A stretch of 64,000 nucleotides of DNA from Rhodothermales bacterium (lineage in GTDB: Bacteria; Bacteroidota; Rhodothermia; Rhodothermales; JANQRZ01), in NCBI GenBank assembly GCA_039944855.1, contig JBDUXZ010000020.1:124001-188000 (forward strand), written 5' to 3'. Positions within the stretch are counted from its first letter, which is position 1. Each line of letters opens with the position of its first letter. Made by a program: the position numbers and the translations under genes. The notes below the pieces were generated by a model, which was not told where the DNA came from, searched no databases, and saw nothing but the letters and a program-made list of their open reading frames with translations. Positions 22,257 through 31,295 of this stretch are shown here, piece by piece.

Positions 22257-23921
22257 CTACACCTGTGGGCGGGAGCGCTCGATGATGGCGCGGAAGTCGG
22301 TGTCGGCGGGAAGCGTGCCGAAGGCGAGGCCGCCCCCGGCGAAGCCGTCGCCGAGCCGGGCGGCGCAGAAGGCGTCGGAGACGGCGGCGGGCGCGTGGCG
22401 GACGAGGAGCGACGCTTGGAGCGCGAGCGCGAGCCCTTCGACGAGCCGCCGGGCGCGGGCTTCGAGCGCGTGTGAATCGGCGAACGCGGCGTCGAGCCGG
22501 TCGATGTGCGCGTCGAGGGCTGGGTTGCTGCCGGAGGCGAGGCGGATCTCGGCGAGCCCCGCGGCGAGCGTTTCGGGGTCGCGCTGCACGGCGCGCAGCA
22601 CGTCGAGGCACTGCACATTGCCTGAGCCTTCCCAGATCGCGTTGACCGGCACGTCGCGGTAGAGCCTCGGCATACCCGACTCTTCGACGTAGCCATTCCC
22701 GCCGAGGCATTCCATCGCCTCGGCTACGCCCGCGACGGCCCGCTTCGTCACCCAGTACTTGCCGACGGCGGTCCCGAGGCGCGTGAACTTCGCCTGCTGC
22801 TCGTCTCCAGCCTCGTCGAAGCCGCGGGCGAGGCGGAGGGCGAGGGCCGTCGCCGCTTCGGATTCGAGGCAGAGGTCGGCGAGCACGTTCTGCATGAGCG
22901 GCTGATCGATCAGCCGCTTCCCGAAGACGTGGCGGTGCGCGCAGTGGTGCGTCGCCTCGGCAACGGCCCGGCGCAGCGTCGCAGCCGAGCCGAGCGCGCA
23001 GTCGAGCCGGGTGTGGCGGACCATCTCGATGATCGTCGCCACGCCGCGCCCCTCTTCGCCGACGAGCCGCGCCCACGCCCCGTCAAATTCGACTTCGGCC
23101 GAGGCGTTCGAACGGTTGCCGAGCTTGTCTTTGAGCCGCTGGAAATGAAGCGCATTGACTTCGCCGTCCGGCGTCCAGCGCGGGAGGAGGAAGCACGAGA
23201 GCCCGCCCTCGGCCTGCGCGAGGACGAGGAACGCATCGCTCATCGGGGCCGAGCAGAACCACTTGTGGCCGGTGATTGCATATTCCTTTCCCGGCCCGCG
23301 CGCACCGATCGGCTCGGCGGCGGTGACGTTCGCGCGGACGTCGGTGCCGCCCTGCCGCTCGGTCATCGCCATGCCGAAGGTGCAGCTGCGCTTCGCGTCC
23401 GGCGGGAGGAAGCGCGGGTCGTAGTCGGTGGCGAGCACGCGCGGCTCCCACTCGGCGGCGAGGTCGGGCTGGAGCCGGAGCGAGGGGACGACGGCACACG
23501 TCATCGTGATCGGGCAGCTCGTGCCCTCGTCCGCCTGGTGACGGATCATCATGAGCGCACCGCGCGCAACGTGCGCGCCGGCCCGCTCCTCGGTCCACGG
23601 CAGACTGTGAAGCCCGTGCTCCACCCCGAGCCGCATCAGGTCGTGGTAGGCCGGGTGATACTCGACGGTGTCGAGCCGATGCCCGTAGCGGTCGTGCGTG
23701 CGGAGGACGGGCGGGTGCTCGTTCGCGAGCCGACCCCATTCCAGCACCTCGGCCGAGCCGCAACGCACGCCGAACGCATGCGCGGTTTCGTCGATCCATT
23801 CGCCCCCCTCGCGCGTGACCGCCTCGCGGAGCGGCGTGTCGTGCGCGTAGAGGTCGTAGTCTGCGAGCGGCGGCGGCTGATTGAGGACGGCGTGCTTCGG
23901 GTCGGGCGTGACGATCTGCAT
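22257..23921 (-). CDS. aidB: AidB-like acyl-CoA dehydrogenase family protein
   Basis: A 554-residue flavoprotein, matching the roughly 540-residue AidB branch and longer than catabolic acyl-CoA dehydrogenases. Visible are the N-terminal NQPPPLADYDLYAHD, TFGMAMTERQGGTDVRANVT, ITGHKWFCSAPMSDAFLVLA, HTRLDCALGSAATLRRAVAE and ECLGGNGYVEESGMPRLYRD. AidB is an FAD protein of the adaptive response to alkylating agents that binds DNA and may protect or repair it. This copy stands alone, with no ada or alkB nearby, but in a region with several other repair genes. Confidence 0.9.
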   Translation of the reverse strand: MQIVTPDPKHAVLNQPPPLADYDLYAHDTPLREAVTREGGEWIDETAHAFGVRCGSAEVLEWGRLANEHPPVLRTHDRYGHRLDTVEYHPAYHDLMRLGVEHGLHSLPWTEERAGAHVARGALMMIRHQADEGTSCPITMTCAVVPSLRLQPDLAAEWEPRVLATDYDPRFLPPDAKRSCTFGMAMTERQGGTDVRANVTAAEPIGARGPGKEYAITGHKWFCSAPMSDAFLVLAQAEGGLSCFLLPRWTPDGEVNALHFQRLKDKLGNRSNASAEVEFDGAWARLVGEEGRGVATIIEMVRHTRLDCALGSAATLRRAVAEATHHCAHRHVFGKRLIDQPLMQNVLADLCLESEAATALALRLARGFDEAGDEQQAKFTRLGTAVGKYWVTKRAVAGVAEAMECLGGNGYVEESGMPRLYRDVPVNAIWEGSGNVQCLDVLRAVQRDPETLAAGLAEIRLASGSNPALDAHIDRLDAAFADSHALEARARRLVEGLALALQASLLVRHAPAAVSDAFCAARLGDGFAGGGLAFGTLPADTDFRAIIERSRPQV

Positions 23922-23981
23922 CGGGGCGGCGGCGAGGTCAACGGTGTGCCACCGCTACGATAGCGCGCCGCGCTCCCGCCG

Positions 23982-24551
23982 TCAAGCCGTGGGGAAGTCG
24001 GCGCGCTCGGTCAGCCGCTGCGCCTGTCCGAGGTGCCGCTGCTCGTGACGGACGAGCAGCGTCAGCCCCTCGCCCACGGAGAACCGCACAATGCTCGCGA
24101 TGGGGGAAGCGAACTTCTCCCCGTTGAGGTCGCGTCCGTCAGCCCGGCGAATCAGGTCGAGGACGGCTGTCTGCTGGTCGAGGAATTGCTCGATCGCGTC
24201 GGCATCGGCGGAGGCGGCAGCCGTGGTGGGGCGGACTCCCTTCGGTGCTTTCAGCTTGACGCGCGACGCGGGCGAGGTGAAGTGGATAAAGCTCCGTCCG
24301 AAGAGGGAAGGTTTGTAGTCGGCCACGCCCGATCCGGCCCGCTCGATGGCTTCGTCCAACTTGCGCGCGTAGGACTTATCCACTTTCCTCAGGTGCTCGA
24401 AGCATTCGGCGACGCTCCAAACGCCGGGTTCAGGCTTCCACGTGCGCTGTGCGTCGGAGAGCGTATCGCGGAGCCGTTCGGCCTCGGCGCGAATGGCCTC
24501 AGCGTCGGCGAGCAGGAGGCGGAGGTGGGGATGCTGAAGCGCGGTGGGCAT
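23982..24551 (-). CDS. DinB-like (DfrB/YfiT-fold) four-helix protein
   Basis: A 189-residue protein with the DinB-type metal triad: His in AECFEHLRK, then LVRHEQRHLGQ near the C-terminus. Other family hallmarks are an N-terminal helix (LRLLLADAEAIRAEAERL) and WKPEPGVWSVAECFEHL. Members are metal-dependent transferases or of unknown function, often using bacillithiol or similar thiols. The chosen ATG (24551) begins just before the first helix; a longer frame upstream has no homology. It is followed by the AidB gene on the same strand. Confidence 0.82.
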   Translation of the reverse strand: MPTALQHPHLRLLLADAEAIRAEAERLRDTLSDAQRTWKPEPGVWSVAECFEHLRKVDKSYARKLDEAIERAGSGVADYKPSLFGRSFIHFTSPASRVKLKAPKGVRPTTAAASADADAIEQFLDQQTAVLDLIRRADGRDLNGEKFASPIASIVRFSVGEGLTLLVRHEQRHLGQAQRLTERADFPTA

Positions 24552-24640
24552 GGGGAGCGGGGTTGGGCGGAGGACGAAACGAGGACGGGGCGAGCCGTTG
24601 CCGGGTTGCACCGTCCGAGCGGTTCCGCCGAACAGATCGC

Positions 24641-25345
24641 TCAGCGCGCGGTGTCCGCCAACGCGTCGAGCGCGACCGGCAGCACGCGCTCGGCCCACCC
24701 GATGTACATCGCTCCCGAGGGGTGAAGCCCGTCGCCTGCTACCAGCGACGGGTCGGTGGCGGCGGTGCGCGAGTAGGGCGTAATGTCGACGAAATGCGCG
24801 CCCGTCAGCGCCGTTTCCTCGCGCGCTACCTCGTTGAAGGCGTCGATCCGCTCGCCGATTTCCTGCGGACTCCGTACGTCGTCCGCCGCAAACGGCGTCA
24901 CGCTCCAGTCTGGAATCGACACGACGATGACGTGCCCGGCTTTGCCACCCGCGAAGACGGTGGCGCGACGCAACAGCGCCCGGAACTCCGTGCGGTACAC
25001 GTCGAGGTTGCCGCCCCGATACTGATTGTTTACGCCGATGAGGAGCGTCACGAGGTCGTAGGGGCCCTGCGGGTCGGCCTTGTCGATGGCGGCGCTGAGT
25101 TCGTCCGTCGTCCAGCCCGTCTGCGCAATGATCTCAGGATCGCCGACGGCCGACCCGCGCGCGCGCAGCGAGTCCGCGAGCAGCACCGGCCAGCGCATCT
25201 CCGGCGGCACGGCCTCGCCGATCGTGTAGGAGTCGCCGAGGGCGAGGTAGCGGAGGGACCCGTCGGTAGGCGGTGTGAGAGCAGATTGGGTCATGCAACC
25301 GGAGCAAGCGAAGACGAAAGCCGCGAGGCAGAGGAGGCGCGTCAT
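24641..25345 (-). CDS. SGNH/GDSL-family lipoprotein hydrolase
   Basis: A 234-residue hydrolase. The signal MTRLLCLAAFVFACSGC ends in a lipobox with Cys17. Block I is ALGDSYTIGE with nucleophile Ser39; block II Gly is in TGWTT; block III is LIGVNNQ with its Asn; and block V is DGLHPSG with Asp and His, completing the SGNH set. Such enzymes deacylate lipids or sugars. It overlaps the stop of coaBC by 4 bp (ATGA), indicating coupling to that upstream gene although the functions look unrelated. Confidence 0.9.
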   Translation of the reverse strand: MTRLLCLAAFVFACSGCMTQSALTPPTDGSLRYLALGDSYTIGEAVPPEMRWPVLLADSLRARGSAVGDPEIIAQTGWTTDELSAAIDKADPQGPYDLVTLLIGVNNQYRGGNLDVYRTEFRALLRRATVFAGGKAGHVIVVSIPDWSVTPFAADDVRSPQEIGERIDAFNEVAREETALTGAHFVDITPYSRTAATDPSLVAGDGLHPSGAMYIGWAERVLPVALDALADTAR

Positions 25346-26646
25346 ACGGTGCGCAGCGTCGGGACGTCCGCGAGCACGCAGTCGAGAATGGCTTCCGCAA
25401 CGGCCGCCTTCGGCATCTGCGCCAGCTCCGCCGCCGAGCCGTCGCGCCCGAGCACCGTGACGCGGTTCGTGCCGGGGCCGAAGCCGGCGCCTGCCTCGTT
25501 CGCGTGGTTGAGCACGATCCAGTCGAGGTTCTTCCGTTCGAGCTTGCCGCGCGCGTGCTCGACGCCGTCATGCGTTTCGAGCGCGAAGCCGACGAGCGTC
25601 TGCCCGTCCCGCTTCTGCTCGCCGAGGGCCGCGAGGATATCCGGTGTCCGACGGAGGCGGAGCGTGAGGTCGCCGTCACCTTTCTTGACCTTCCGCTCGC
25701 TCGGCTCGACGGGCGTGTAATCGGCAACGGCGGCGGCCATCACCACGAGGTCGGCGTCGGCGTGGCGCTGCACGGCGCCGTGCATCTCGTCGGCGCTCGT
25801 CACGTTGATGCGCCGGACGCCGTCGGGCGTCGGGAGGGCCGTCGGACCGCTGATGAGCGTCACGTCGGCGCCCCGCCCCGCGGCGGCGGCGGCGAGAGCA
25901 TAGCCCATCGTGCCGGTCGAGCCGTTCGTCAGGAAGCGGACGGGGTCGACGGCTTCGTGCGTCGGCCCGGCGGTGACGAGGACGCGCCACCCGGCAAGCG
26001 CGCCGGAGGCCCGGACCTCAGCGCGTTCGTCCATTGCCGTCAGCTTTGCTACGACGCGCTCGACGAGCGTAGCGGGCTCCGGCAGTCGCCCGGTCCCGAC
26101 GAGCCCGCTCGCGAGTTCGCCGTGCTCGGGCTCAATCACCTCGACGCCGTCGGCACGGAGCGTCGCGAGGTTGCGCTGCGTCGCCGGGTGCAGCATCATG
26201 TCGTGGTCCATCGCCGGGGCCACGACGAGGGGGCAGCGGGCCGAGAGGGCCACGGCCGTGAGCATCGAGTCGCAGACGCCGGCGGCGAGCTTCGAGAGCG
26301 TCGTCGCCGTGGCCGGAGCGACGAGGAAGAGGTCGGCCCAGAGGCCGAGGTGGACGTGCTTCGTCCAGCTTCCGGCTTCGTTCTCGGGGAAGATCTCCGT
26401 CAGCACCTCGCGCTCGGAGAGCGTGCCAAGCGTGAGCGGCGGGATGAAGCGGGCAGCGTCCCGCGTCATCAGCACCTGCACCTCGGCGCCGGCCTTTTTC
26501 AGCAGGCGGACGAGCTCGGCCGCTTTGTACGCCGCGATCGATCCCGTGACGCCGAGGAGGATGTTCTTGCCGGACAGCGCGGAAGACGGAACGGCCGGCC
26601 GAGAAGCCTCGCCATCAATCGTCGGGTGCGCGCGCTCCTCCATCAC
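25342..26646 (-). CDS. coaBC: Bifunctional phosphopantothenoylcysteine decarboxylase / phosphopantothenate-cysteine ligase
   Basis: A 434-residue fusion for two coenzyme A steps. The N-terminal CoaC flavoprotein domain shows LLGVTGSIAAYKAAELVR, SWTKHVHLGLWADLFLVAPAT (active-site His) and PAMDHDMMLHPATQRNL. The C-terminal CoaB domain from about residue 215 has VLVTAGPTHEAVDPVRFLTN and SGPTALP. An N-terminal extension of some 25 residues (MMEERAHPTIDGEASRP) precedes the fold; a later start is possible. It follows rpoZ on the same strand with 21 bp spacing. Confidence 0.95.
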   Translation of the reverse strand: MMEERAHPTIDGEASRPAVPSSALSGKNILLGVTGSIAAYKAAELVRLLKKAGAEVQVLMTRDAARFIPPLTLGTLSEREVLTEIFPENEAGSWTKHVHLGLWADLFLVAPATATTLSKLAAGVCDSMLTAVALSARCPLVVAPAMDHDMMLHPATQRNLATLRADGVEVIEPEHGELASGLVGTGRLPEPATLVERVVAKLTAMDERAEVRASGALAGWRVLVTAGPTHEAVDPVRFLTNGSTGTMGYALAAAAAGRGADVTLISGPTALPTPDGVRRINVTSADEMHGAVQRHADADLVVMAAAVADYTPVEPSERKVKKGDGDLTLRLRRTPDILAALGEQKRDGQTLVGFALETHDGVEHARGKLERKNLDWIVLNHANEAGAGFGPGTNRVTVLGRDGSAAELAQMPKAAVAEAILDCVLADVPTLRTV

Positions 26647-26667
26647 CGCTCCTCTGATGCCCGCCCC

Positions 26668-26970
26668 TTACCCCTCTTCCGAGGCGGGGTTACGGTAGTA
26701 GATCTCGTCGTTGAGCATCTCTTTGATCGCCGTCTCGGTCGGCTTGGCGCGGCGCTCGTACTCGAGCGATACGCGGAGCTGATCGTCGTTCGGGCGGAGC
26801 TCGTCGGTCGGCTCCAGGCCGAAATCCTCGAAGTAGGAGAGCTTCGTGTCGAGCTCGGCCTTCGTGTGCGTCGAGACCTGGCGGGCCCGCTTCGAGAGGA
26901 TCACCGTGGCCTCGTAGAGGTTGCCGATTTTATGGGCTAGCTCGGCGGTGTTGATGGTTTTGATAGCCAT
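26668..26970 (-). CDS. rpoZ: DNA-directed RNA polymerase omega subunit (RpoZ-like)
   Basis: A 100-residue protein, MAIKTINTAELAHKIGNLYEATVILSKRARQ..., with the omega-type helix pattern in which ALITSKRARQ is replaced by VILSKRARQV. It continues into an acidic C-terminal region (EIYYRNPASEEG) as in Bacteroidota. It helps assemble the polymerase. Position between gmk and coaBC is the standard arrangement in many bacteria. A -7 box about 32 bases upstream of its ATG suggests its own promoter. Confidence 0.9.
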   Translation of the reverse strand: MAIKTINTAELAHKIGNLYEATVILSKRARQVSTHTKAELDTKLSYFEDFGLEPTDELRPNDDQLRVSLEYERRAKPTETAIKEMLNDEIYYRNPASEEG

Positions 26971-27001
26971 GCGGGGCAGGGTTAATGCGTGGTTCGGAAA
27001 C

Positions 27002-27009
27002 GAAAGATA
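27002..27009 (-). promoter_or_regulatory. -7 promoter box for rpoZ
   Basis: Minus-strand TATCTTTC (7 of 8 to TAnnTTTG) in the 47-bp gap between gmk and rpoZ, about 32 bases before the rpoZ ATG. Confidence 0.5.
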
Positions 27010-27017
27010 GCAAGACC

Positions 27018-27572
27018 TCAGCCGCCGAGAAACGTGCGGACTCGGTCCACGGTTTCGACGACGGCCGTTTCGAGGTCATCATTCACGACAATAGCGTCGA
27101 AGTCGGCCGCGTACATCATCTCTTGCTCGGCGCGCTCTAGCCGCATCCGCAGCGTGATCTCGCTCTCCGTCTTGCGGTTTTTCAGTCGTTCGGCGAGAGC
27201 GGCGAGCGACGGGGGCTGGATGAAGAGCGTGAGCGCGTCGGCGTCGTAGAGACGCTTGACGTTGAGCGCACCGCGCACGTCGATGTCGAGCAGGGCGACG
27301 CCTTCGGCGGCGACGCGTTCGAGCTCGCTGCGGAGCGTGCCGTAGAGGTGCCCGGCGTAGGTCTCGAACTCGATGAAGTCCCCCGCCTCGACGCGGCGTC
27401 GGAACTCGTCCTCGGTGAGGAAGAAGTAGTCCACACCATCACGCTCGCGCTCGCGCGGGGCGCGCGTTGTGGCCGAGACGGAGAACCGCGTCTGCGGCAC
27501 GGCCTCGGTGAGGCGGCGCGCGATCGTGGTTTTTCCGGCTCCGCTCGGAGCGGTGAGAGCGACGATTTTCAT
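27018..27572 (-). CDS. gmk: Guanylate kinase
   Basis: A 184-residue enzyme that phosphorylates GMP to GDP with ATP. The P-loop APSGAGKTTI is at residues 8-17. The GMP-binding region shows SVSATTRAPRERERDGVDYFF, with FIEFETYAGHLYGT and LLDIDVRGA following. The start MKIVALTAPSGAGK is the one adjacent to the P-loop; a longer open frame upstream has no homology. It lies between yicC and rpoZ on the same strand, a common order. Confidence 0.96.
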   Translation of the reverse strand: MKIVALTAPSGAGKTTIARRLTEAVPQTRFSVSATTRAPRERERDGVDYFFLTEDEFRRRVEAGDFIEFETYAGHLYGTLRSELERVAAEGVALLDIDVRGALNVKRLYDADALTLFIQPPSLAALAERLKNRKTESEITLRMRLERAEQEMMYAADFDAIVVNDDLETAVVETVDRVRTFLGG

Positions 27573-27605
27573 GGGGCGGGAGTGGAGGGGACTCAGCCGG
27601 CGGGG

Positions 27606-27629
27606 AGGCGCAGCATGCTGCGTCGCTAC
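27606..27629. repeat. Dispersed palindromic repeat, copy 3 (overlaps yicC stop)
   Basis: Core GCAGCATGCTGC with flanking AGGC / GTCGCTAC. Its right edge overlaps the TAG stop codon of yicC (27626-27628), so the repeat supplies the end of that reading frame. Confidence 0.75.
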
Positions 27630-28501
27630 ACGACGTTCTGGACTTGCTCGCGGATTTTCTCCAGCTCCTCCTTCATCGTCACGGCGCGGTGCGCGATGCC
27701 GGGGTCGTTGGCTTTCGACGCGATCGTGTTGATCTCGCGGTTGAACTCCTGCGCGAGGAAGTTGAGGCGGCGGCCGACGGGCTCGGCGGCGGCGAGCGCG
27801 TCGCGGAAGAGGGCGAGGTGGGAGCGGAGGCGGACGCACTCCTCGTTCACGTCGAGCTTGTCGGCGAGGAGCGCGATCTCCAACTCCAGCCGGTCGCGGT
27901 CCAGGCGTTCGTCGCCGAGGAGGTCGGCGATGCGCTCGTGGAGCGCGGCGCGGGCCGCTTCGATGCGGGCGGGGGCGTTGGCCTCAACGGCGTCGAGTTC
28001 GGCCTCGATCGCGTCGAGCCGGGCGCGGAGGTCGGCGGCGAGCGCCTCGCCCTCCTGCCGCCGCATCGCCTGCATCGCGTCGAGCGCGTCGGTGAGCGCA
28101 GCCTGCGTCGCTTCCCAGACGCCTTCGGTCTCATCGCCTTCTCCCGTCGCCACGAGGACGTCGGGGTACTTGAGAATGTGTTCGATCCCGACCGGCTCCG
28201 TGATGCCCGCTGCCGTGCGGACTTCGTCGAGCAGACGGCGGTAGGCCGCCGCAGCGGCGACATCGACACGGAGCGGGGCGGTCCCAGCGGCGCGCTGCAC
28301 CTGCACGCTCACGTTCACCTTCCCCCGGTCGAGCACGTCCTTCGCCCGATTCTGGATCTCGGCCTCATGCTCGGCGAGGCTGCGCGGAGCGCGGATCGTG
28401 ACCTCGCAGTACCGGCTGTTGACGGAGCGAAGCTCGACGGTCACGTCGGCGCCTTCGGCACTCGCCGCGCCGCGTCCGAAGCCGGTCATCGAGTAGATCA
28501 T
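27626..28501 (-). CDS. yicC: YicC family endoribonuclease
   Basis: A 291-residue protein starting MIYSMTGFGRGAAS, the hallmark N-terminus of YicC. The conserved ELRSVNSRYCEVTIRAPRSL follows, and the C-terminal DUF1732 part carries LNFLAQEFNREINTIASKAND. YicC proteins are RNases that act on small or structured RNAs. It is 53 bp upstream of gmk, the usual pairing. Its last codons fall in a dispersed palindromic repeat. Confidence 0.94.
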   Translation of the reverse strand: MIYSMTGFGRGAASAEGADVTVELRSVNSRYCEVTIRAPRSLAEHEAEIQNRAKDVLDRGKVNVSVQVQRAAGTAPLRVDVAAAAAYRRLLDEVRTAAGITEPVGIEHILKYPDVLVATGEGDETEGVWEATQAALTDALDAMQAMRRQEGEALAADLRARLDAIEAELDAVEANAPARIEAARAALHERIADLLGDERLDRDRLELEIALLADKLDVNEECVRLRSHLALFRDALAAAEPVGRRLNFLAQEFNREINTIASKANDPGIAHRAVTMKEELEKIREQVQNVV

Positions 28502-28594
28502 AGAGCAGGACGGCAGAGGGATGGGGGAACGCGCGAGCCGGTCCGCGCGGAGCAGACCGGCTCGGGACAGCGAGGCAGAGCCTCGGCTGCTCAG

Positions 28595-28682
28595 CGGAGA
28601 GGGAGGGATTCGAACCCTCGGTACCGGAAACCGGCACACGCGCTTTCCAGGCGCGCCCCTTCAGCCACTCGGGCACCTCTCC
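28595..28682 (-). tRNA. tRNA-Ser (anticodon GGA)
   Basis: Class II tRNA with a long variable arm. Acceptor GGAGAGG / CCTCTCC; anticodon stem-loop around CTGGAAA reads GGA, decoding UCC/UCU; T-arm GGTTCGAATCC. CCA is not encoded. It lies between frr and yicC on the same strand. Confidence 0.96.
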
Positions 28683-28774
28683 GGGGAATGCAGGGACGAA
28701 TATCGGGGCAGATCGCTCGGAAAACCAGCGGCATCACTGGCGCTCGGCATTCGTCACCCGTTATTCGTCGTTCG

Positions 28775-29344
28775 CTACACCGCCATGATGTCGGTTTCCT
28801 TCTTGGCCAGCATCTCGTCCACCTTGCCGACGTACTCGTCGGTGAGCGTCTGCAGGCGCTCCTCGCTCTCGTAGCGCATGTCCTCGCTGAGGCTCTCGGC
28901 GTCGGCGGCCTTTTTGATCTCGTCCTTCGAGGCGCGGCGGACGTTGCGGATCGCGATCTTCGCGTCCTCGCCCTGCGCACGGGCCGCCTTCGCGAGCTCC
29001 TTCCGGCGTTCCTCGGTGAGCGGCGGGATCGAGATGCGGATGAGGGAGCCGTCGTTCGTCGGGTTCAGTCCGAGGTTGGCGGCCATGATGGCCCGCTCGA
29101 TCTGCGGGAGCGTGCTCTTGTCCCACGGCTGGATCACGAGGAGGTCGCTCTGCGGCGCGCTCACGCTCGCGACCTGGTTCAGCGGCATCTGCTGGCCGTA
29201 GGCGTCCACGCGGACCTCGTCCACCATGCTCGCATTCGCGCGCCCGGTGCGAATGTGGTTGAACTCGTGGGCGAGGTGCTCCAGCGACTTGTGCATGTGC
29301 TGGCGCGCGTCGGCGAGGATCTGCTTGAGGGTAGCGTCGATCAT
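28775..29344 (-). CDS. frr: Ribosome recycling factor
   Basis: A 189-residue protein that splits post-termination ribosomes with EF-G. It begins [20 protein letters not shown] and contains [53 protein letters not shown] and [13 protein letters not shown], all RRF hallmarks. The start overlaps the pyrH stop by 4 bp (ATGA), giving translational coupling in the pyrH-frr pair. Confidence 0.97.
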   Translation of the reverse strand: MIDATLKQILADARQHMHKSLEHLAHEFNHIRTGRANASMVDEVRVDAYGQQMPLNQVASVSAPQSDLLVIQPWDKSTLPQIERAIMAANLGLNPTNDGSLIRISIPPLTEERRKELAKAARAQGEDAKIAIRNVRRASKDEIKKAADAESLSEDMRYESEERLQTLTDEYVGKVDEMLAKKETDIMAV

Positions 29345-30138
29345 GACGTAGCGATAGGGTTCGAGGCGGGGGTGCGGAGTTCGTCGGCGTAGGTGCTCTC
29401 GTTCTCGTTCCACTGCACGAGCGTGCCCGCCGGCTCGCCGTGGATGATGCGCAGCAGCGTCCCCGGCTTGTCCATGTTGAAGATGAGAATAGGCAGGCCG
29501 GATTCTTGGCAGAGCGTGACCGCCGTGAGGTCCATCACCTTGAGGTTGCGGCGGACGACCTCCATCCCGCTGATCGTGGCGAAGCGCCGGGCATCGGGGT
29601 CCTTCTCGGGGTCAGCGGTGAACACACCGTCCACGCGCGTCCCCTTCAGCACGATCTCGGCGTCGACCTCGGCGGCGCGGAGGCTCGCGGCGGTGTCGGT
29701 CGTGAAGTATGGGTTGCCCGTGCCCGCCCCGAAGATGACCACGCGGCCCTTTTCGAGGTGGCGGATCGCGCGGCGGCGGATGAACGGCTCGGCGATCTCG
29801 TCCATCTCGATGGCGGACATCAGCCGGGTGAACACGCCCTTCTGTTCGAGCGCGTCCTGCAACGCCATCGCGTTGATCATCGTCGCGAGCATGCCCATGT
29901 AGTCGGCGTGAGCGCGCGACGAGACGGCGGAGCCTTCGGGCGAGACGCCGCGAAAGATGTTGCCGCCGCCGATGACGAGGGCGATCTCGGCCCCGGCCTC
30001 GTGCGCCTCCTTCAGCTCCTCGGCGTAGCGGTCGAGCACGGCGGGGTCGATGCCAAACTCCTTCTCACCGAGGAGCGACTCGCCGCTGAGCTTGATGAGG
30101 ACGCGGCGGTAGCGGAGAGAGGACGGGGACGCAGCCAT
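29341..30138 (-). CDS. pyrH: UMP kinase
   Basis: A 265-residue hexameric kinase of the amino-acid kinase fold, making UDP from UMP. It has [73 protein letters not shown] and the C-terminal [13 protein letters not shown]. The Asn/Thr-rich loop and GNPYFTTD are diagnostic for PyrH. A TACTTTTC box about 34 bases upstream may start the pyrH-frr transcript. Confidence 0.97.
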   Translation of the reverse strand: MAASPSSLRYRRVLIKLSGESLLGEKEFGIDPAVLDRYAEELKEAHEAGAEIALVIGGGNIFRGVSPEGSAVSSRAHADYMGMLATMINAMALQDALEQKGVFTRLMSAIEMDEIAEPFIRRRAIRHLEKGRVVIFGAGTGNPYFTTDTAASLRAAEVDAEIVLKGTRVDGVFTADPEKDPDARRFATISGMEVVRRNLKVMDLTAVTLCQESGLPILIFNMDKPGTLLRIIHGEPAGTLVQWNENESTYADELRTPASNPIATS

Positions 30139-30171
30139 AGCCGACGGAGGGACAGGGGAAGAAGGGCGGCC

Positions 30172-30179
30172 GAAAAGTA
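30172..30179 (-). promoter_or_regulatory. -7 promoter box for pyrH
   Basis: Minus-strand TACTTTTC, 7 of 8 to TAnnTTTG, about 34 bases before the pyrH ATG and downstream of the repeat that follows tsf. Confidence 0.45.
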
Positions 30180-30227
30180 CGGCGCAAGCGGGGCTCGGCG
30201 CAATCGAGCGTTTCGTGCAGATACGAC

Positions 30228-30255
30228 GTAGGGGCGACCGGCCGGTCGCCCCTAC
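30228..30255. repeat. Dispersed palindromic repeat, copy 4 (perfect 28-bp palindrome)
   Basis: Half-site GTAGGGGCGACCGG is followed directly by its exact complement. It lies 25 bases after the tsf stop codon and could also act as its transcript end. This is the most symmetrical copy, with a different core (ACCGGCCGGT) from the GCAGCATGCTGC type. Confidence 0.9.
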
Positions 30256-30280
30256 GGATGGTCGTGCTGAGTCGACAGGC

Positions 30281-31117
30281 TTAGCTGCCGAGGGCGTAGC
30301 GGACGTAGCGGACGATCTCGAACCCGCTCTTCTTCAGCATCTCCTCGACGGTCATCGAGGAGTCCTTGACGAAGGGCTGGTCGACGAGCACGTTGTCTTT
30401 GTAGTACCGCTCCAGCTTGCCTTGCGCGATCCGGTCGAGGATGTGGTCGGGCTTGCCCTCGTTGCGGGCGGCCTCGCGGCCGATCTCGAGCTCCTTCTGC
30501 TTGACCTCTTCGGGCACCTCGTCGCGGTTCGCAGCGACCGGGTTCATCGCGGCCACCTGCATCGCCACGTCGCGGCCGGCCTCGGCGGCATCGCCCTCGC
30601 CCTTCATCTCGACGAGCACGCCGAGTTTGGCACCGGGGTGGATGTAGGTCACGATCTGGTTGCCGTCGCCGGCTTCGAGGATGGCGAACCGGCTGACTTC
30701 GATCTTCTCGCCGATCTTGCCCGTCATGTCGGTGATGGACTCACCGATGGTACGGCCGCCTTCGAAGTCGAGCGCGCGGAGGGCGTCGAGGTCGGCGGGG
30801 CGCTCGCGGAGGATGAGCGCGGTGATGCGGTCGGCGTAGCTGGTGAACTCCTCGTTGCGGGCGACGAAGTCGGTCTCGGAGTTGACCTCGGCGATCACGC
30901 TGACGGCATGGTCATCGGTGGCGGCCGTCGTGATGACGCCTTCGGAAGCCTCGCGCTCGGCGCGGTTGTCGGCCACCTTCTGGCCCTTCTTGCGGAGGAG
31001 TTCGATGGCGGCCTCGAAGTCGCCGTTGGCTTCCTGAAGGGCCTTCTTGCAGTCCATCATCCCGACGCCGGTGGTGTCGCGGAGGCGCTTGACGTCTTTG
31101 GCGGAAATCGTGCTCAT
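30281..31117 (-). CDS. tsf: Elongation factor Ts
   Basis: A 278-residue nucleotide exchange factor for EF-Tu. It starts [20 protein letters not shown] with the N-terminal UBA-like domain, then [20 protein letters not shown] and the signature [12 protein letters not shown]. The core region shows [14 protein letters not shown] and [11 protein letters not shown]. The C-terminus has [19 protein letters not shown]. It follows rpsB in the usual rpsB-tsf order but with 178 bp between, where a palindromic repeat sits. Confidence 0.97.
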   Translation of the reverse strand: MSTISAKDVKRLRDTTGVGMMDCKKALQEANGDFEAAIELLRKKGQKVADNRAEREASEGVITTAATDDHAVSVIAEVNSETDFVARNEEFTSYADRITALILRERPADLDALRALDFEGGRTIGESITDMTGKIGEKIEVSRFAILEAGDGNQIVTYIHPGAKLGVLVEMKGEGDAAEAGRDVAMQVAAMNPVAANRDEVPEEVKQKELEIGREAARNEGKPDHILDRIAQGKLERYYKDNVLVDQPFVKDSSMTVEEMLKKSGFEIVRYVRYALGS

Positions 31118-31143
31118 CGTAGATCGGGTGTTTTGATTCGAAA

Positions 31144-31171
31144 GTAGAGACGCAGCATGCTGCGTCTGTAC
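31144..31171. repeat. Dispersed palindromic repeat, copy 5
   Basis: GTAGAGACGCAGCA next to TGCTGCGTCTGTAC, palindromic except one base near an end. A partial second arm (CGTCTGTACGGGGTAG) follows at 31181-31196. It lies between rpsB and tsf. Confidence 0.85.
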
Positions 31172-31295
31172 GAGGTGCCACGTCTGTACGGGGTAGCGTG
31201 GTCGGGGGGCGATTACGCAGCGGCGGCGCAGCCGGGCCGGGGACGAGGTCCGCGATCCCATGCTGCGCCGCGAGTACGGCGAAGCGCGCGCGGGC

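Noticed and set aside
28681-28774. Possible small gene between tRNA-Ser and frr
   Set aside because: Short open frames only, with no conserved start or composition; it is a 92-bp spacer.
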